From positions 536 to 17,198 of the forward strand of contig DEUU01000236.1 of assembly GCA_002362735.1 (NCBI GenBank): DNA of 16,663 nt. The letters are read 5' to 3'. This DNA comes from Dehalococcoidia bacterium UBA3254. Its GTDB lineage: Bacteria > Chloroflexota > Dehalococcoidia > Dehalococcoidales > UBA3254. Made by a program: the position numbers and the translations under genes. This document shows, piece by piece, positions 6,793 to 15,392 of this stretch. The notes under the pieces were generated by a model. That model had not been told where the DNA came from and did not search any database. It saw only the letters and a program-made list of their open reading frames with translations. Each line of letters begins with the position of its first letter. Positions within the stretch are counted from its first letter, which is position 1.

Positions 6793-9222
6793 ATGGCGAA
6801 AAGAAAGTCTCAAAGTCAATCCGGCTTCAAAAGGTTTCTGATTTTTTCAGCGATCGGCTTATTCGTGATCGCTGTTACAGGCGGCCTGATTTATTGGCAA
6901 TGGTCAAATATTTCCTCGTTTATCACTCGTATCACCACCGATATAGCTCAGCTTTTCGGTTGGGGTCTGTTACTGATAGCCCTCCTGATTCTGACATTCC
7001 TGGTTGTCATTTTTTCGAAACCCATTCTGCTTTTGCGTTATTGGAACCGGTGGATTGGTCTGATAATACTGCTTTTTGGCGTCTGGGGGATACTGGCTTT
7101 TATTCCTGGTGGAGGTGTACTTCAACCGGTTAACAATGGCGGACGCATAGGTTTAAGCATAATCGGGGATCAGAATGCCGTCGGGGCTTTAATTATCCTG
7201 GCATTATTGATATTCGGAATATTGTTCTTCACTCCGAGAGGTTTTGCTCACGTTGTGACCGGTCTTATCTCCTGGATTGTCAGCCGGATGAAGAAAGAGC
7301 CGGCAGCTCCCGTTAACGTACCCGTTACCGGACCTCAGGTTACTCCGCGCATAAATGTACGAAATCAGGGTGAAGAAGCAGACGTGAAACCCACGGCTTT
7401 TCCGCGGTATAACCCGCCTGCCAAGCCCCGTCCGGCAATGCCGGTGAACGGGTCTAAAAACTGGATTTGGAATCATTTACATCCCAGGACGGAGACATCA
7501 CCTCCGGTTTCTCCCCGTGTAACGGGGGAATCAACGAAAGAAGAGTCCGTTCCCTTAGCAAATGCTGTTGCCGAAACAGCTGCTGAAGCTCCAAAGCCTG
7601 AAGCCCCCGCCCCAGATTCTGCTGCGGGTTCATCTTCGACTAAAGCTACTACGCATTCAAAAGATGTGAAGCAAGTCGCTCAGGAAGTCTGGAAGAAATA
7701 CGGCGAGGGCTCGACCCAGGTCACGGCAGACGGCTGGAAACTGCCTCCGCTGGAAATTTTAGACAATACCCCGGAGGTGGAGTTCAGCCAGGCGGATAAT
7801 TTAAAAAAAGCCAAATTAATTGAAGACGCCATGGCCAGCTACGGTGTAGAAGGCAAGGTAGTCCAGATCAACGTTGGGCCAACTGTTACTCAGTTTGGCA
7901 TCGAGCCGGGTTGGGACAGAAAACTGAAAGAGGTCAAGGAGAAAGATAAAAACGGGGATGTCCAGGTCAAAATTGAAGAGGTCGCCAAAACGCGCGTAAA
8001 AGTGGACAGGATCACCTCCTTATCGAATGATCTGTCATTAGCTCTGGCTGCGCCAAGCATACGAATTGAAGCTCCAGTACCCGGAAAATCGGTAGTGGGA
8101 ATCGAGGTCCCGAATACCACGATCGGTACGGTAAGCCTGCGCGGCGTTGTGGAATCCAATATATTTCAAAAATTAGAAGCAAAAACGAAGCTGGCCGTGG
8201 CTCTGGGAAAGGGTGCCGGTGGAGAATCGGTTGTGGGCGATCTGACCAAAATGCCACATCTATTAATCGCCGGGTCTACCGGCAGCGGCAAGACTGTCTG
8301 CATCCATTCGATTATTTGCTGCTTGTTGCTTCATAATACGCCGAGCGATTTGCGTTTTATTATGGTCGATCCGAAACGAGTGGAATTGACCTCATATAAT
8401 AGCTTACCCCATCTGGCAACTCCGGTAATCGTGGAGACAAATCGGGCTCTTTTAGCTTTGCGGGGGCTGGCTCAGGAGATGGACCGGCGTTATCAAACTC
8501 TGGCCGCCGTCAGATTCCGTAACATCGAAGCTTACAACAAAGCTCGCCCGAACGAGAAATTACCATATCTGGTCCTGATTATCGATGAACTGGCAGATTT
8601 AATGATGACCGCGGGAGAAGAGGTGGAGCGCACGCTTTGCCGATTGGCTCAGCTTGCCAGGGCTGTAGGTATTCACCTGATCGTGGCTACGCAACGTCCT
8701 TCGGTGGATGTGGTAACGGGTTTGATCAAGGCCAATTTTCCTACCCGTATCAGCTTTGCTGTAACTTCCCAGGTAGACTCACGGACCATCCTGGATTCAG
8801 GCGGCGCGGAAAAATTGCTCGGTAAAGGCGATATGCTTTATATGCCAACCGAGGCTGCCAAACCCAAGCGCTTGCAAGGGTGTTTTCTCTCTGATCCGGA
8901 GATCGAGAGAGTAGTTTATTTCTGGAATAACCAGAAAAAAGAGGTAGCCAATCAGCTTAAAATGGACGATCTCGTAGCTGAAGAAGAAGCCAGGGAAGAG
9001 AAAGCGCCCTCCGATCCTCTTCTGGAACAAGCCCGCAAACTTGCCCAGGAACACAACAATAATATTTCTACTTCATTTCTGCAAAGGCATCTGCGAATCG
9101 GTTATCCTCGAGCCGCCCGTCTCATGGAGGAACTCGAAGAAGAAGCGGTAAACGATACTCCTGAAGGTGAGGAACAGTTTGAAGACGAAGCTGAGGATGA
9201 GGGAAAAGAAGACAATTACTAG
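6793..9222 (+). CDS. ftsK: DNA translocase FtsK/SpoIIIE
   Basis: This septum-located ATP-driven motor pumps chromosome DNA during division; it has 809 residues from this ATG. Four membrane segments lie at about 14-36, 55-75, 86-105 and 128-148, followed by a Pro/Ala/Ser-rich linker to about 290. The motor's alpha domain is at about 295-450. The beta ATPase has Walker A GSTGSGKT (494-501), Walker B VLIIDELAD (594-602), ATQRPSVDV (632-640) and DSRTILDSGGAEKLLG (662-677). The C-terminal winged-helix gamma domain is at 742-785 (LQRHLRIGYPRAARL), followed by a very acidic tail. A charged insert of about 28 residues (373-400) interrupts the alpha domain compared with SpoIIIE. The frame is open upstream to a TTG at 6757, but the ATG at MAKRK is preferred; neither has a good ribosome site. 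The stop shares CTAG with the convergent GNAT gene. Confidence 0.95.
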   Translation: MAKRKSQSQSGFKRFLIFSAIGLFVIAVTGGLIYWQWSNISSFITRITTDIAQLFGWGLLLIALLILTFLVVIFSKPILLLRYWNRWIGLIILLFGVWGILAFIPGGGVLQPVNNGGRIGLSIIGDQNAVGALIILALLIFGILFFTPRGFAHVVTGLISWIVSRMKKEPAAPVNVPVTGPQVTPRINVRNQGEEADVKPTAFPRYNPPAKPRPAMPVNGSKNWIWNHLHPRTETSPPVSPRVTGESTKEESVPLANAVAETAAEAPKPEAPAPDSAAGSSSTKATTHSKDVKQVAQEVWKKYGEGSTQVTADGWKLPPLEILDNTPEVEFSQADNLKKAKLIEDAMASYGVEGKVVQINVGPTVTQFGIEPGWDRKLKEVKEKDKNGDVQVKIEEVAKTRVKVDRITSLSNDLSLALAAPSIRIEAPVPGKSVVGIEVPNTTIGTVSLRGVVESNIFQKLEAKTKLAVALGKGAGGESVVGDLTKMPHLLIAGSTGSGKTVCIHSIICCLLLHNTPSDLRFIMVDPKRVELTSYNSLPHLATPVIVETNRALLALRGLAQEMDRRYQTLAAVRFRNIEAYNKARPNEKLPYLVLIIDELADLMMTAGEEVERTLCRLAQLARAVGIHLIVATQRPSVDVVTGLIKANFPTRISFAVTSQVDSRTILDSGGAEKLLGKGDMLYMPTEAAKPKRLQGCFLSDPEIERVVYFWNNQKKEVANQLKMDDLVAEEEAREEKAPSDPLLEQARKLAQEHNNNISTSFLQRHLRIGYPRAARLMEELEEEAVNDTPEGEEQFEDEAEDEGKEDNY

Positions 9223-9746
9223 CCTCCTTTAGGTTTATCCCTGATCAGGGCATATAACAAACAGTCTACCGTTTTACTGTCTTTGGTGACGCTTTTTTCC
9301 AGACGGGCTTCCAGATGAAAGCCGCTTTTTTCGAGTACGCGGGCTGAAGCCAGATTCCATTCAAAAACAAAAGCGTGTATGCGGACCAGATCAAAATTAT
9401 TAAAGGCGTAATTCACCAAAGCCTTAACTGCTGAAGTGGTGATACCTTTGCCCCAGAAAGGTTCGCCTAACCAGTAGCCGATTTCGGCTGTCCGGTGCTG
9501 TATGTCTTCTTGAATGCGCAGTCTCATACCGCCGATAGCTTCGGAAGATGAATCGATCGCAAACTCGCTCTCCGAATGGCTTTTCGCAAAATCGATCCAC
9601 TTGATCGCATCGCTGATTGTATATGGAAAAGGGAATTTATCATGCACGTTCAGCCAGATTTTTCGGTTATTAGCATATCTGGCCAGGGAAAGAGCATCGT
9701 TGTTTCTCCATGTCCTCAATTTCCCTTCAGGAAACGGAATCTGCAT
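9219..9746 (-). CDS. GNAT-family N-acetyltransferase (RimJ/RimL type)
   Basis: This is a 175-residue acetyl-CoA-dependent acyltransferase. It has the RimJ/RimL-type layout: LRTWRNNDALSLARYANN at the start, the strand AEIGYWLGEPFWGKG (87-101) leading to the acetyl-CoA pyrophosphate loop GKGITTSAV, and NLASARVLEKSGF (131-143), the usual last motif. The loop reads WGKGITTSA where WGKGYATEA is common. The target cannot be told; relatives acetylate protein N-termini, spermidine or antibiotics. GAGGT precedes the ATG by six bases. It lies 11 bases past the MATE exporter stop and is the second gene of that operon, which could fit a detoxification pair, but this is inference. Its stop shares CTAG with the ftsK stop. 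Confidence 0.9.
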   Translation of the reverse strand: MQIPFPEGKLRTWRNNDALSLARYANNRKIWLNVHDKFPFPYTISDAIKWIDFAKSHSESEFAIDSSSEAIGGMRLRIQEDIQHRTAEIGYWLGEPFWGKGITTSAVKALVNYAFNNFDLVRIHAFVFEWNLASARVLEKSGFHLEARLEKSVTKDSKTVDCLLYALIRDKPKGG

Positions 9747-9757
9747 GTCTACCTCGT

Positions 9758-11137
9758 TTAGCTTTCGGTTTCAACTTTTGATTCCTGTATTTTGGCTTTG
9801 TTCCGGATATCCCTGAGTTGCGGTACGAGAAGAGCGAGAGTCAAAGCGAATGTTAGTAAATCTGAAGCGGGAATCGACAGTAAGACTCCCTCGTATTGCC
9901 AGTAATAACCAAGGATGAAAAGCAAAGGAATTAAAAACAGAGCCGATCGGGCAATCGAAGAAATTAATGACAGTACACCCTTACCAAGCGCCTGAAAGGT
10001 TATTGAACTGACCATGATAAATCCGATGAAATATATAAAAAAGAAAATACGTTTTAATACATAAGACCCATGATCCAGCAACTGCGGATCACTGGTAAAT
10101 ACCCGGATAAATATGGTAGGTGCAAAGTAAAGAGCAAAAAACACAATAATGCAGCAGATTGTTGCTACGATCACCGCCAATTTATAAGTTTTTAATATTC
10201 GGGTATATTTCTGTGCTCCATAATTAAATCCAACAATTGGTTGAAGACCCTGGCCGATCACCAGACCGGGCATGATCGCAAACATAATCAAACGGTTGGC
10301 GATCCCGAATGTGGAGATTGCGAGATCCCCGCCATAAAATACCAGCATTCTATTGAGAACGATACCACATAAACTTGAAGTAAGCGTCATCGCCAGAGAA
10401 GCAATGCCGATGGTGGAAATTTCTTTTAATATACCCAATTCAGGAACCAGATTATGCCAGCGGATTTTAAGATAACTTTTCCCACGGTAATAATACCGGA
10501 TAAAGTAGAAAGCTGAGATAATTTGGGAAGCTACCGTGGCAATGGCTGCTCCCTTGACCCCCATCCCCAGCCAGATTATCAGAATAGCATCGAAAATCGT
10601 ATTTAAAACAGCTCCAATTATCATGGATATCATGGGGACCCGTGCATTTCCTTCCGCTATGATGAGGCTGTTTAATGTCATAAGTAAGGCATTGAAGATA
10701 AACCCCATAAAAATAATTACCATGTAATCTCTTGCGTAGGGCAGGACTGTTTCGGACGCCCCGGCAAGTCTCAGAAAAAAATCGGGATTCGATAAACCGA
10801 TGGCAGTGACGATTAAGGACATCACGATGCTGGCAGTAATAGCATTTCCCAGAGCGTGTTCGGCTTTGTTTTTGTTTCCAGATCCAATAAGCCTTGAGAT
10901 GAGCGAGGCTCCACCCATTCCCGCCATTTGTCCGATTCCAATCCCCAGCATTTGGAAAGGAAATACGATGGAAAGTCCGGCAATACCCAGAGACCCTATA
11001 TATTGGCCGATGAAAATGGTATCAACCACATTATACAGAGTCATGACAGAATAGCCGATAAAAGCCGGGAAAGATAATTTTACCAGTAGATGACCGATTC
11101 TATCGCTGTCAAGTACATGGCTGCTTAGATTTTGCAT
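9758..11137 (-). CDS. MATE-family multidrug/sodium exporter
   Basis: This inner-membrane protein has 459 residues and about 12 hydrophobic helices in two six-helix halves, the standard MATE length and plan. It exports cationic drugs or metabolites using sodium or proton gradients. Hallmarks include LSFPAFIGYSVMTLYNVVDTIFIG near the N-terminus, GQMAGMGGASLISRLIGSG (about 72-90) and, in the second half, GLVIGQGLQPIVGFNYGA, the typical repeat of that motif. It most resembles MepA-like members, but the substrate is unknown. The ribosome site before the ATG is weak. A TTGTGA-17-TATACT promoter lies about 50 bases upstream. The GNAT gene follows in the same operon. Confidence 0.94.
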   Translation of the reverse strand: MQNLSSHVLDSDRIGHLLVKLSFPAFIGYSVMTLYNVVDTIFIGQYIGSLGIAGLSIVFPFQMLGIGIGQMAGMGGASLISRLIGSGNKNKAEHALGNAITASIVMSLIVTAIGLSNPDFFLRLAGASETVLPYARDYMVIIFMGFIFNALLMTLNSLIIAEGNARVPMISMIIGAVLNTIFDAILIIWLGMGVKGAAIATVASQIISAFYFIRYYYRGKSYLKIRWHNLVPELGILKEISTIGIASLAMTLTSSLCGIVLNRMLVFYGGDLAISTFGIANRLIMFAIMPGLVIGQGLQPIVGFNYGAQKYTRILKTYKLAVIVATICCIIVFFALYFAPTIFIRVFTSDPQLLDHGSYVLKRIFFFIYFIGFIMVSSITFQALGKGVLSLISSIARSALFLIPLLFILGYYWQYEGVLLSIPASDLLTFALTLALLVPQLRDIRNKAKIQESKVETES

Positions 11138-11183
11138 AATTTTGAGTTTTGTCCGAAGCGCCTTCTGCGGGTAGTATAGCTCT

Positions 11184-11212
11184 AGTATAACTGGCTTGAT
11201 CCGTTATCACAA
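11184..11212 (-). promoter_or_regulatory. Promoter of the MATE-GNAT operon
   Basis: On the minus strand TTGTGA (11207-11212) and TATACT (11184-11189) stand 17 bases apart, each with one or two departures from consensus. The sequence AGTATA recurs 11 bases downstream of the -10. The leader is about 40 bases. Confidence 0.5.
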
Positions 11213-11277
11213 ATAGGATACCCCGATAATTAAAAATCATGCAAAAATGGTGAAGGCCTGATTAATAAACTGCAATC

Positions 11278-13305
11278 TTATTTTTGCTTATCCGGACCGG
11301 CCTTCCGCGCGATATCTACGAACTCGAATTCTCGCCTTAACTCAACGATGCGGTCTCTGATGAGAGCCGCTTTCTCGAATTCCAGATTTTTCGCCGCTTG
11401 CTTCATCTGGATCTCCAGGTCTTTAATCAAACGGGTAACTTCTTCCCGGGTGGCCGGACCTTTAACGGGTTCTGAAGTATAGTAAGCTGCTTTCTCCTCG
11501 GCAACAGAGGCTGCTACCCGTTCGGTAATATCCTTCACGGCCTTGCTGATACTGGTGGGTGTGATTCCATGCATCTTATTGTATTCTTCCTGAATCTGGC
11601 GGCGGCGTTTGGATTCTTCAATCGCCTCGTGCATCGAAACTGTAATTGTATCGGCATACATGATGGCATGCCCGTCTACATGCCGAGCTGCCCGGCCCAT
11701 AGTCTGAATCAAAGCGCCTTTAGATCGCAGATAACCTTCTTTATCCGCATCCAGAATAGCAACCAGACTAACCTCTGGCAAGTCCAGCCCTTCTCTCAGC
11801 AGGTTGATACCGACGACGACGTCGTAGATACCCAGGCGCAGATCGCGCAGTATCTCTACTCTCTCCAGAGTATCAACTTCAGAATGGAGATAATGTGTCT
11901 TGATTCCCATTTCCAGCAAATAGTCAGCCAGTTCTTCGGCCATTCTCTTGGTAAGGGTTGTTACGAGACTACGCTGTTTCTTCTCTATCCGGCTCTTGAT
12001 CTGATAAAGAAGGTCGTCGATCTGTCCCCTGGTTGGCTTAACCTCTATCGTAGGTTCCAATAATCCGGTCGGACGGACAAGCTGTTCTACAATTTGCTGG
12101 CTGTGAGTATATTCATAATCTGCGGGGGTTGCGGATGTATAGATTACCTGGTTAATACGATTATTGAACTCAGTATAGTTTAAAGGCCGGTTGTCCAGAG
12201 CGGATGGCAGCCGGAAACCGTATTCCACCAGGGTTTCCTTACGCGATCGGTCGCCGCCGTACATGCCTCTGATCTGAGGCAAAGTCATGTGGGACTCATC
12301 GATGAAAAGAAGAAAATCATCGGGAAAATAGTCCAGTAAAGTCCAGGGTGTGCTGCCGGCAGGACGCTGTGCCAGGTGTCTCGAGTAGTTTTCTACACCG
12401 TGACAAAATCCGGCTTCCCGGAGCATTTCTAGATCATAATTAGTCCTTTGTTCCAGTCTTGCCGCTTCCAGCACTTTCTCCTGCTTTCTTAGATCAGTTA
12501 AACGTTCCTGCAATTCTTGTTTGATAGATTCGATAGCCAGCATCAGTTTGTCATGTGACGTGACGAAGTGCTTGGCGGGATAAATATCAATGGAATCATT
12601 ATCTCCGATGATTTCTCCCGTGAGGGGATCGATTTGTAAGATACGATCGATCGTATCGCCGAAAAATTCAATCCTCAGGGCAGTGTCTTCATAAGCTGGC
12701 TGGATTTCCAGGGTGTCTCCCCGGACACGAAATTTCCCACGGGTAAAATCAATATCATTTCTCTGATATTGCATATCTACCAGTCGTCGCAGAATCTTGG
12801 CCATCAGGGTAGTCTCGCCTTTTTTTAAACTTAAGACGAAGCTCCGGTATTCCTCAGGTTCACCTAATCCATAGATGCACGAGACTGAAGCCACGATTAA
12901 AGTATCGCGACGGGAAAAGAGAGATCGGGTTGCGGCGTGACGCAGTTTATCGATTTCCTCGTTGATTTCGATTTCCTTTTCGATATAGGTATCAGTGCGG
13001 GGAATGTAAGCCTCCGGTTGATAATAATCATAATAGCTCACGAAGTATTCTACGGCGTTCTTAGGGAAAAATTCCTTGAATTCACTGTAAAGCTGGGCAG
13101 CCAGAGTTTTGTTGTGGCACATTACCAGGGTTGGCCGCTGTATTTGTTCTACGATGTTGGCCATGGTGAATGTCTTCCCACTGCCAGTTACACCGAGTAA
13201 GGTTTGCTGCTTGCAACGCTGGCGGACGCCATTAGCCAGTTTTTCTACGGCTTGAGGCTGATCGCCCGTCATTTTAAAATCGGAAACTATTTCAAATTGA
13301 GGCAT
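11278..13305 (-). CDS. uvrB: UvrABC excision repair protein UvrB
   Basis: This is the damage-verifying helicase-like subunit of nucleotide excision repair, full length at 675 residues. It has Walker A GVTGSGKT (38-45), the DNA-gripping beta-hairpin [12 protein letters not shown] (91-102), FIDESH (334-339), the TSATPADYE helicase motif (390-398), [12 protein letters not shown] (534-545) and a C-terminal UVR domain for UvrC binding (about 623-658, [15 protein letters not shown]). AGGAGT lies five bases before the ATG. A TTGAAT-17-TATACT promoter is close upstream, followed by a LexA-like box, which fits SOS control of this gene in many bacteria. It stands alone; no uvrA or uvrC is adjacent. No convincing terminator was found in the 140 bases after it. 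Confidence 0.98.
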   Translation of the reverse strand: MPQFEIVSDFKMTGDQPQAVEKLANGVRQRCKQQTLLGVTGSGKTFTMANIVEQIQRPTLVMCHNKTLAAQLYSEFKEFFPKNAVEYFVSYYDYYQPEAYIPRTDTYIEKEIEINEEIDKLRHAATRSLFSRRDTLIVASVSCIYGLGEPEEYRSFVLSLKKGETTLMAKILRRLVDMQYQRNDIDFTRGKFRVRGDTLEIQPAYEDTALRIEFFGDTIDRILQIDPLTGEIIGDNDSIDIYPAKHFVTSHDKLMLAIESIKQELQERLTDLRKQEKVLEAARLEQRTNYDLEMLREAGFCHGVENYSRHLAQRPAGSTPWTLLDYFPDDFLLFIDESHMTLPQIRGMYGGDRSRKETLVEYGFRLPSALDNRPLNYTEFNNRINQVIYTSATPADYEYTHSQQIVEQLVRPTGLLEPTIEVKPTRGQIDDLLYQIKSRIEKKQRSLVTTLTKRMAEELADYLLEMGIKTHYLHSEVDTLERVEILRDLRLGIYDVVVGINLLREGLDLPEVSLVAILDADKEGYLRSKGALIQTMGRAARHVDGHAIMYADTITVSMHEAIEESKRRRQIQEEYNKMHGITPTSISKAVKDITERVAASVAEEKAAYYTSEPVKGPATREEVTRLIKDLEIQMKQAAKNLEFEKAALIRDRIVELRREFEFVDIARKAGPDKQK

Positions 13306-13321
13306 GAAGACTCCTGAATCG

Positions 13322-13333
13322 GTACAATTGTTC
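13322..13333. promoter_or_regulatory. LexA-like (SOS) box in front of uvrB
   Basis: On the minus strand the sequence is GAACAATTGTAC, one base away from the dyad GAAC-N4-GTTC that forms the core of the Gram-positive (DinR-type) LexA site. It lies just past the uvrB -10, where a repressor would overlap the transcription start. The call rests on the match plus the known SOS control of uvrB. Confidence 0.45.
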
Positions 13334-13340
13334 TAATAGT

Positions 13341-13369
13341 AGTATAGCGGTTTATCTGCTTTCATTCAA
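13341..13369 (-). promoter_or_regulatory. Promoter of uvrB
   Basis: On the minus strand TTGAAT (13364-13369) and TATACT (13341-13346) are separated by exactly 17 bases. The leader to the uvrB ATG is about 30 bases and contains the LexA-like box and AGGAGT. Confidence 0.6.
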
Positions 13370-13373
13370 CCTG

Positions 13374-13402
13374 TTGACACTCTAATCAAAGCTATATAAA
13401 AT
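13374..13402 (+). promoter_or_regulatory. Promoter of the marR-MFS operon
   Basis: A perfect TTGACA (13374-13379) and TAAAAT (13397-13402) stand 17 bases apart. Its -35 starts five bases from the -35 of the divergent uvrB promoter, so the two polymerases would compete for the same DNA. Confidence 0.6.
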
Positions 13403-13420
13403 GTCAATATAGGTCTGATT

Positions 13421-13433
13421 ATATAAGTTATAT
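13421..13433. promoter_or_regulatory. Perfect 13-bp palindrome, candidate MarR operator
   Basis: ATATAA-G-TTATAT is a perfect inverted repeat about 12 bases past the predicted transcription start of marR. A wider pair of perfect 7-base arms (TGATTAT at 13416 and ATAATCA ending at 13446) surrounds it. MarR proteins typically bind AT-rich palindromes at this position to repress their own operon. The region is AT-rich, so chance symmetry is not excluded. Confidence 0.4.
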
Positions 13434-13469
13434 TAATTAATAATCATTCGCGGAATCAGGAGTATTTTG

Positions 13470-13910
13470 ATGGAAAAAACGGACTTAATCGAAAAGATTA
13501 TTGAGCATTATCGAATGGTAAACAGAGTTTTTACGCAGTATGATCCGGATTCATGGATGGGTATCAGTCTCTCTATTGCTCAGGTTAAAAGTTTGTTTTT
13601 TATTGCTAATTCAGAAGAAGTAAATTTCAGAAAACTGGCCTCTGCGATGAATGTCACTCCGTCTAATGTCACAGGTGTAGTGGACCGGTTGGTTGAGCAA
13701 GGACTGGTGACACGGACAGAAAATCCGGCTGATCGACGTATGTTAATGATCAAGTTGACGGATAAAGGGCAGACTCTCATTACCAGCCTCAGGGAAAGCC
13801 GGACGAATCAGATCTCTTCAGTATTAAACAGGATGAAGCCTGAAGACCTTTCCGTAGTGGCTCATGGATACTCTTTGCTTAAACGGGCGGTGGAGGAAAT
13901 TAACGGGTAA
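13470..13910 (+). CDS. MarR-family transcriptional regulator
   Basis: This is a 146-residue dimeric winged-helix repressor. The recognition part is FRKLASAMNVTPSNVTGVVDRLVEQGLV (53-80), followed by the wing RTENPADRRMLMIKLTDKG (82-100) with the conserved D-R-R of MarR proteins. Helices at both ends should form the dimer interface. A TTG codon directly before the ATG extends the frame by one residue, but the ATG has AGGAG seven bases upstream and is chosen. It overlaps the MFS exporter gene that follows, the classic layout of a drug-sensing repressor that controls its own pump. The ligand is unknown. A palindrome in its leader is the likely self-binding site. Confidence 0.94.
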   Translation: MEKTDLIEKIIEHYRMVNRVFTQYDPDSWMGISLSIAQVKSLFFIANSEEVNFRKLASAMNVTPSNVTGVVDRLVEQGLVTRTENPADRRMLMIKLTDKGQTLITSLRESRTNQISSVLNRMKPEDLSVVAHGYSLLKRAVEEING

Positions 13911-15381
13911 CACCGAAATAATAAAACCATATCGTCAAGAGATCGAAAACAGCCCCGGGAGTTCCGGGAAACACGCTTTCTTAATATTTGGAATTGTCAG
14001 TTTAGCTCTTGTTATGTCCGGGATCGACTCCACGATTGTCACTGTGGGTTTGCCTTCGATTCTGGGTGACCTGAAAACAAATCTGGCTTATGCCGGATGG
14101 GTTATCACCGGGTATCAGTTTGCCCAGGCTATCATGATGCCGATCGTGGGTAAAATCAGCGATGAATGGGGACGCAAACGGGTCTTTATGACCGCTGTGG
14201 TAATTTTCACCATCAGTTCTATCTCGGCTGGATTTTCCCCCAATATTTATATCTTGATAGTATTCCGTGTTTTACAGGGAGTGGGGGGAGGAGCTTTCCT
14301 TCCCTCAGCCACCGGGATCATCAGCGATGTATTCGGGAAACGCCGTTCGACTGCCATCGGCCTCTTCGCCAGCATATTCCCCATAGGAGGTATTATCGGT
14401 CCCAATTTGGGAGGATTCCTGATCGACAGTTTATCGTGGCGCTGGATCTTTTTCGTCAATATACCGATCGGGGCACTCCTGATTATTGCAGGTATCCTGA
14501 TATTACCCAAAAGCAAAGCCATGCCTTCTGAGCGCCGGATCGATGTGCGTGGGGCGGTCTTCTTTTCTCTGGCGGTGCTGGCGATCATGTATGCGATGAC
14601 TACCTGGGCTAATGATCCTCAGGGAGTGGGCCCTTTGACCTGGGTGCTTTTTGTCCTGGGAGCGGTATTATTATATCTTTTCATCCGTCATGAAAACCTT
14701 ACCAAACAGCCCATGATCGAGTTAAAGTTGCTACTATGGAAGCCGTTCCTGGCGGCTAATATTTACAATTTTATCTATGGTGCCATCATTTTCGGGCTTT
14801 TTGCCTTTATTCCTTTATATGCCACGGTGGCTTACGGCATGACAGCCACTCAGAGCGGTCTCATTCTCACGCCTCGCTCAATAGCTATGATTATCGTGGC
14901 TGCCATTACCAGTTTCTTTATTATCCGGTTCCGGTACCGTTTACCGATGATCATCGGGGCGATTATTGTGGCGGTCGGTTTCTTCCTCATCAGCCGCGGT
15001 TATCATGATATTTCGATTTTGGGGTTGAAAGTATCGAACGTGGTACTGTTGATATTTTTCGTCATGCTGGGTGGAATAGGAATGGGAATGATTAACCCGT
15101 CCGCCAACAATGCGATGCTGGATCTGGTTCCGGAAAAAGCCGCAGCAGTTACGGGGATGCGGGGGATGTTCCGTATGACTGGGGGAATCTTCGGTACTTC
15201 GGCTGTAGTCCTGGTGTTAAGTCATTTCCAGGATAAAGCCATCGGTCTGGAAAGGATTGCATTGTGTTTTTCCATTGTGTTAATCGTGACCCTTCCGCTT
15301 ATTTTTATGATACCGGATGCAGCCCATGAAAGGCGCAACAAACTTAACAGTAATCATAACGATTCTGCGACGATTGAATAG
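13864..15381 (+). CDS. MFS exporter, DHA2 family (14 membrane segments)
   Basis: This proton-driven drug exporter of the EmrB/QacA type sits in the inner membrane; it has 505 residues and about 14 hydrophobic helices. The first helix ends in SGIDSTIVTVGLPSI (52-66), the DHA2 motif. Motif A is GKISDEWGRKR (96-106), and the antiporter motif C is in FPIGGIIGPNLGG after about residue 165. The start is uncertain. This ATG lies 47 bases inside marR and has only a weak ribosome site, yet no ATG, GTG or TTG occurs in frame between it and the first helix. It gives about 35 residues before helix 1, longer than usual. Translation is therefore probably coupled to marR, or begins at a rare codon near the GGAGG at the end of marR. 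The next gene faces it, 11 bases away. Confidence 0.92.
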   Translation: MDTLCLNGRWRKLTGNTEIIKPYRQEIENSPGSSGKHAFLIFGIVSLALVMSGIDSTIVTVGLPSILGDLKTNLAYAGWVITGYQFAQAIMMPIVGKISDEWGRKRVFMTAVVIFTISSISAGFSPNIYILIVFRVLQGVGGGAFLPSATGIISDVFGKRRSTAIGLFASIFPIGGIIGPNLGGFLIDSLSWRWIFFVNIPIGALLIIAGILILPKSKAMPSERRIDVRGAVFFSLAVLAIMYAMTTWANDPQGVGPLTWVLFVLGAVLLYLFIRHENLTKQPMIELKLLLWKPFLAANIYNFIYGAIIFGLFAFIPLYATVAYGMTATQSGLILTPRSIAMIIVAAITSFFIIRFRYRLPMIIGAIIVAVGFFLISRGYHDISILGLKVSNVVLLIFFVMLGGIGMGMINPSANNAMLDLVPEKAAAVTGMRGMFRMTGGIFGTSAVVLVLSHFQDKAIGLERIALCFSIVLIVTLPLIFMIPDAAHERRNKLNSNHNDSATIE

Positions 15382-15392
15382 CAGCCGGCACT

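Noticed and set aside
11569..12063. A 164-residue open frame on the plus strand opposite uvrB.
   Set aside because: It is the shadow of a highly conserved uvrB stretch, with no ribosome site or protein-like domain of its own.
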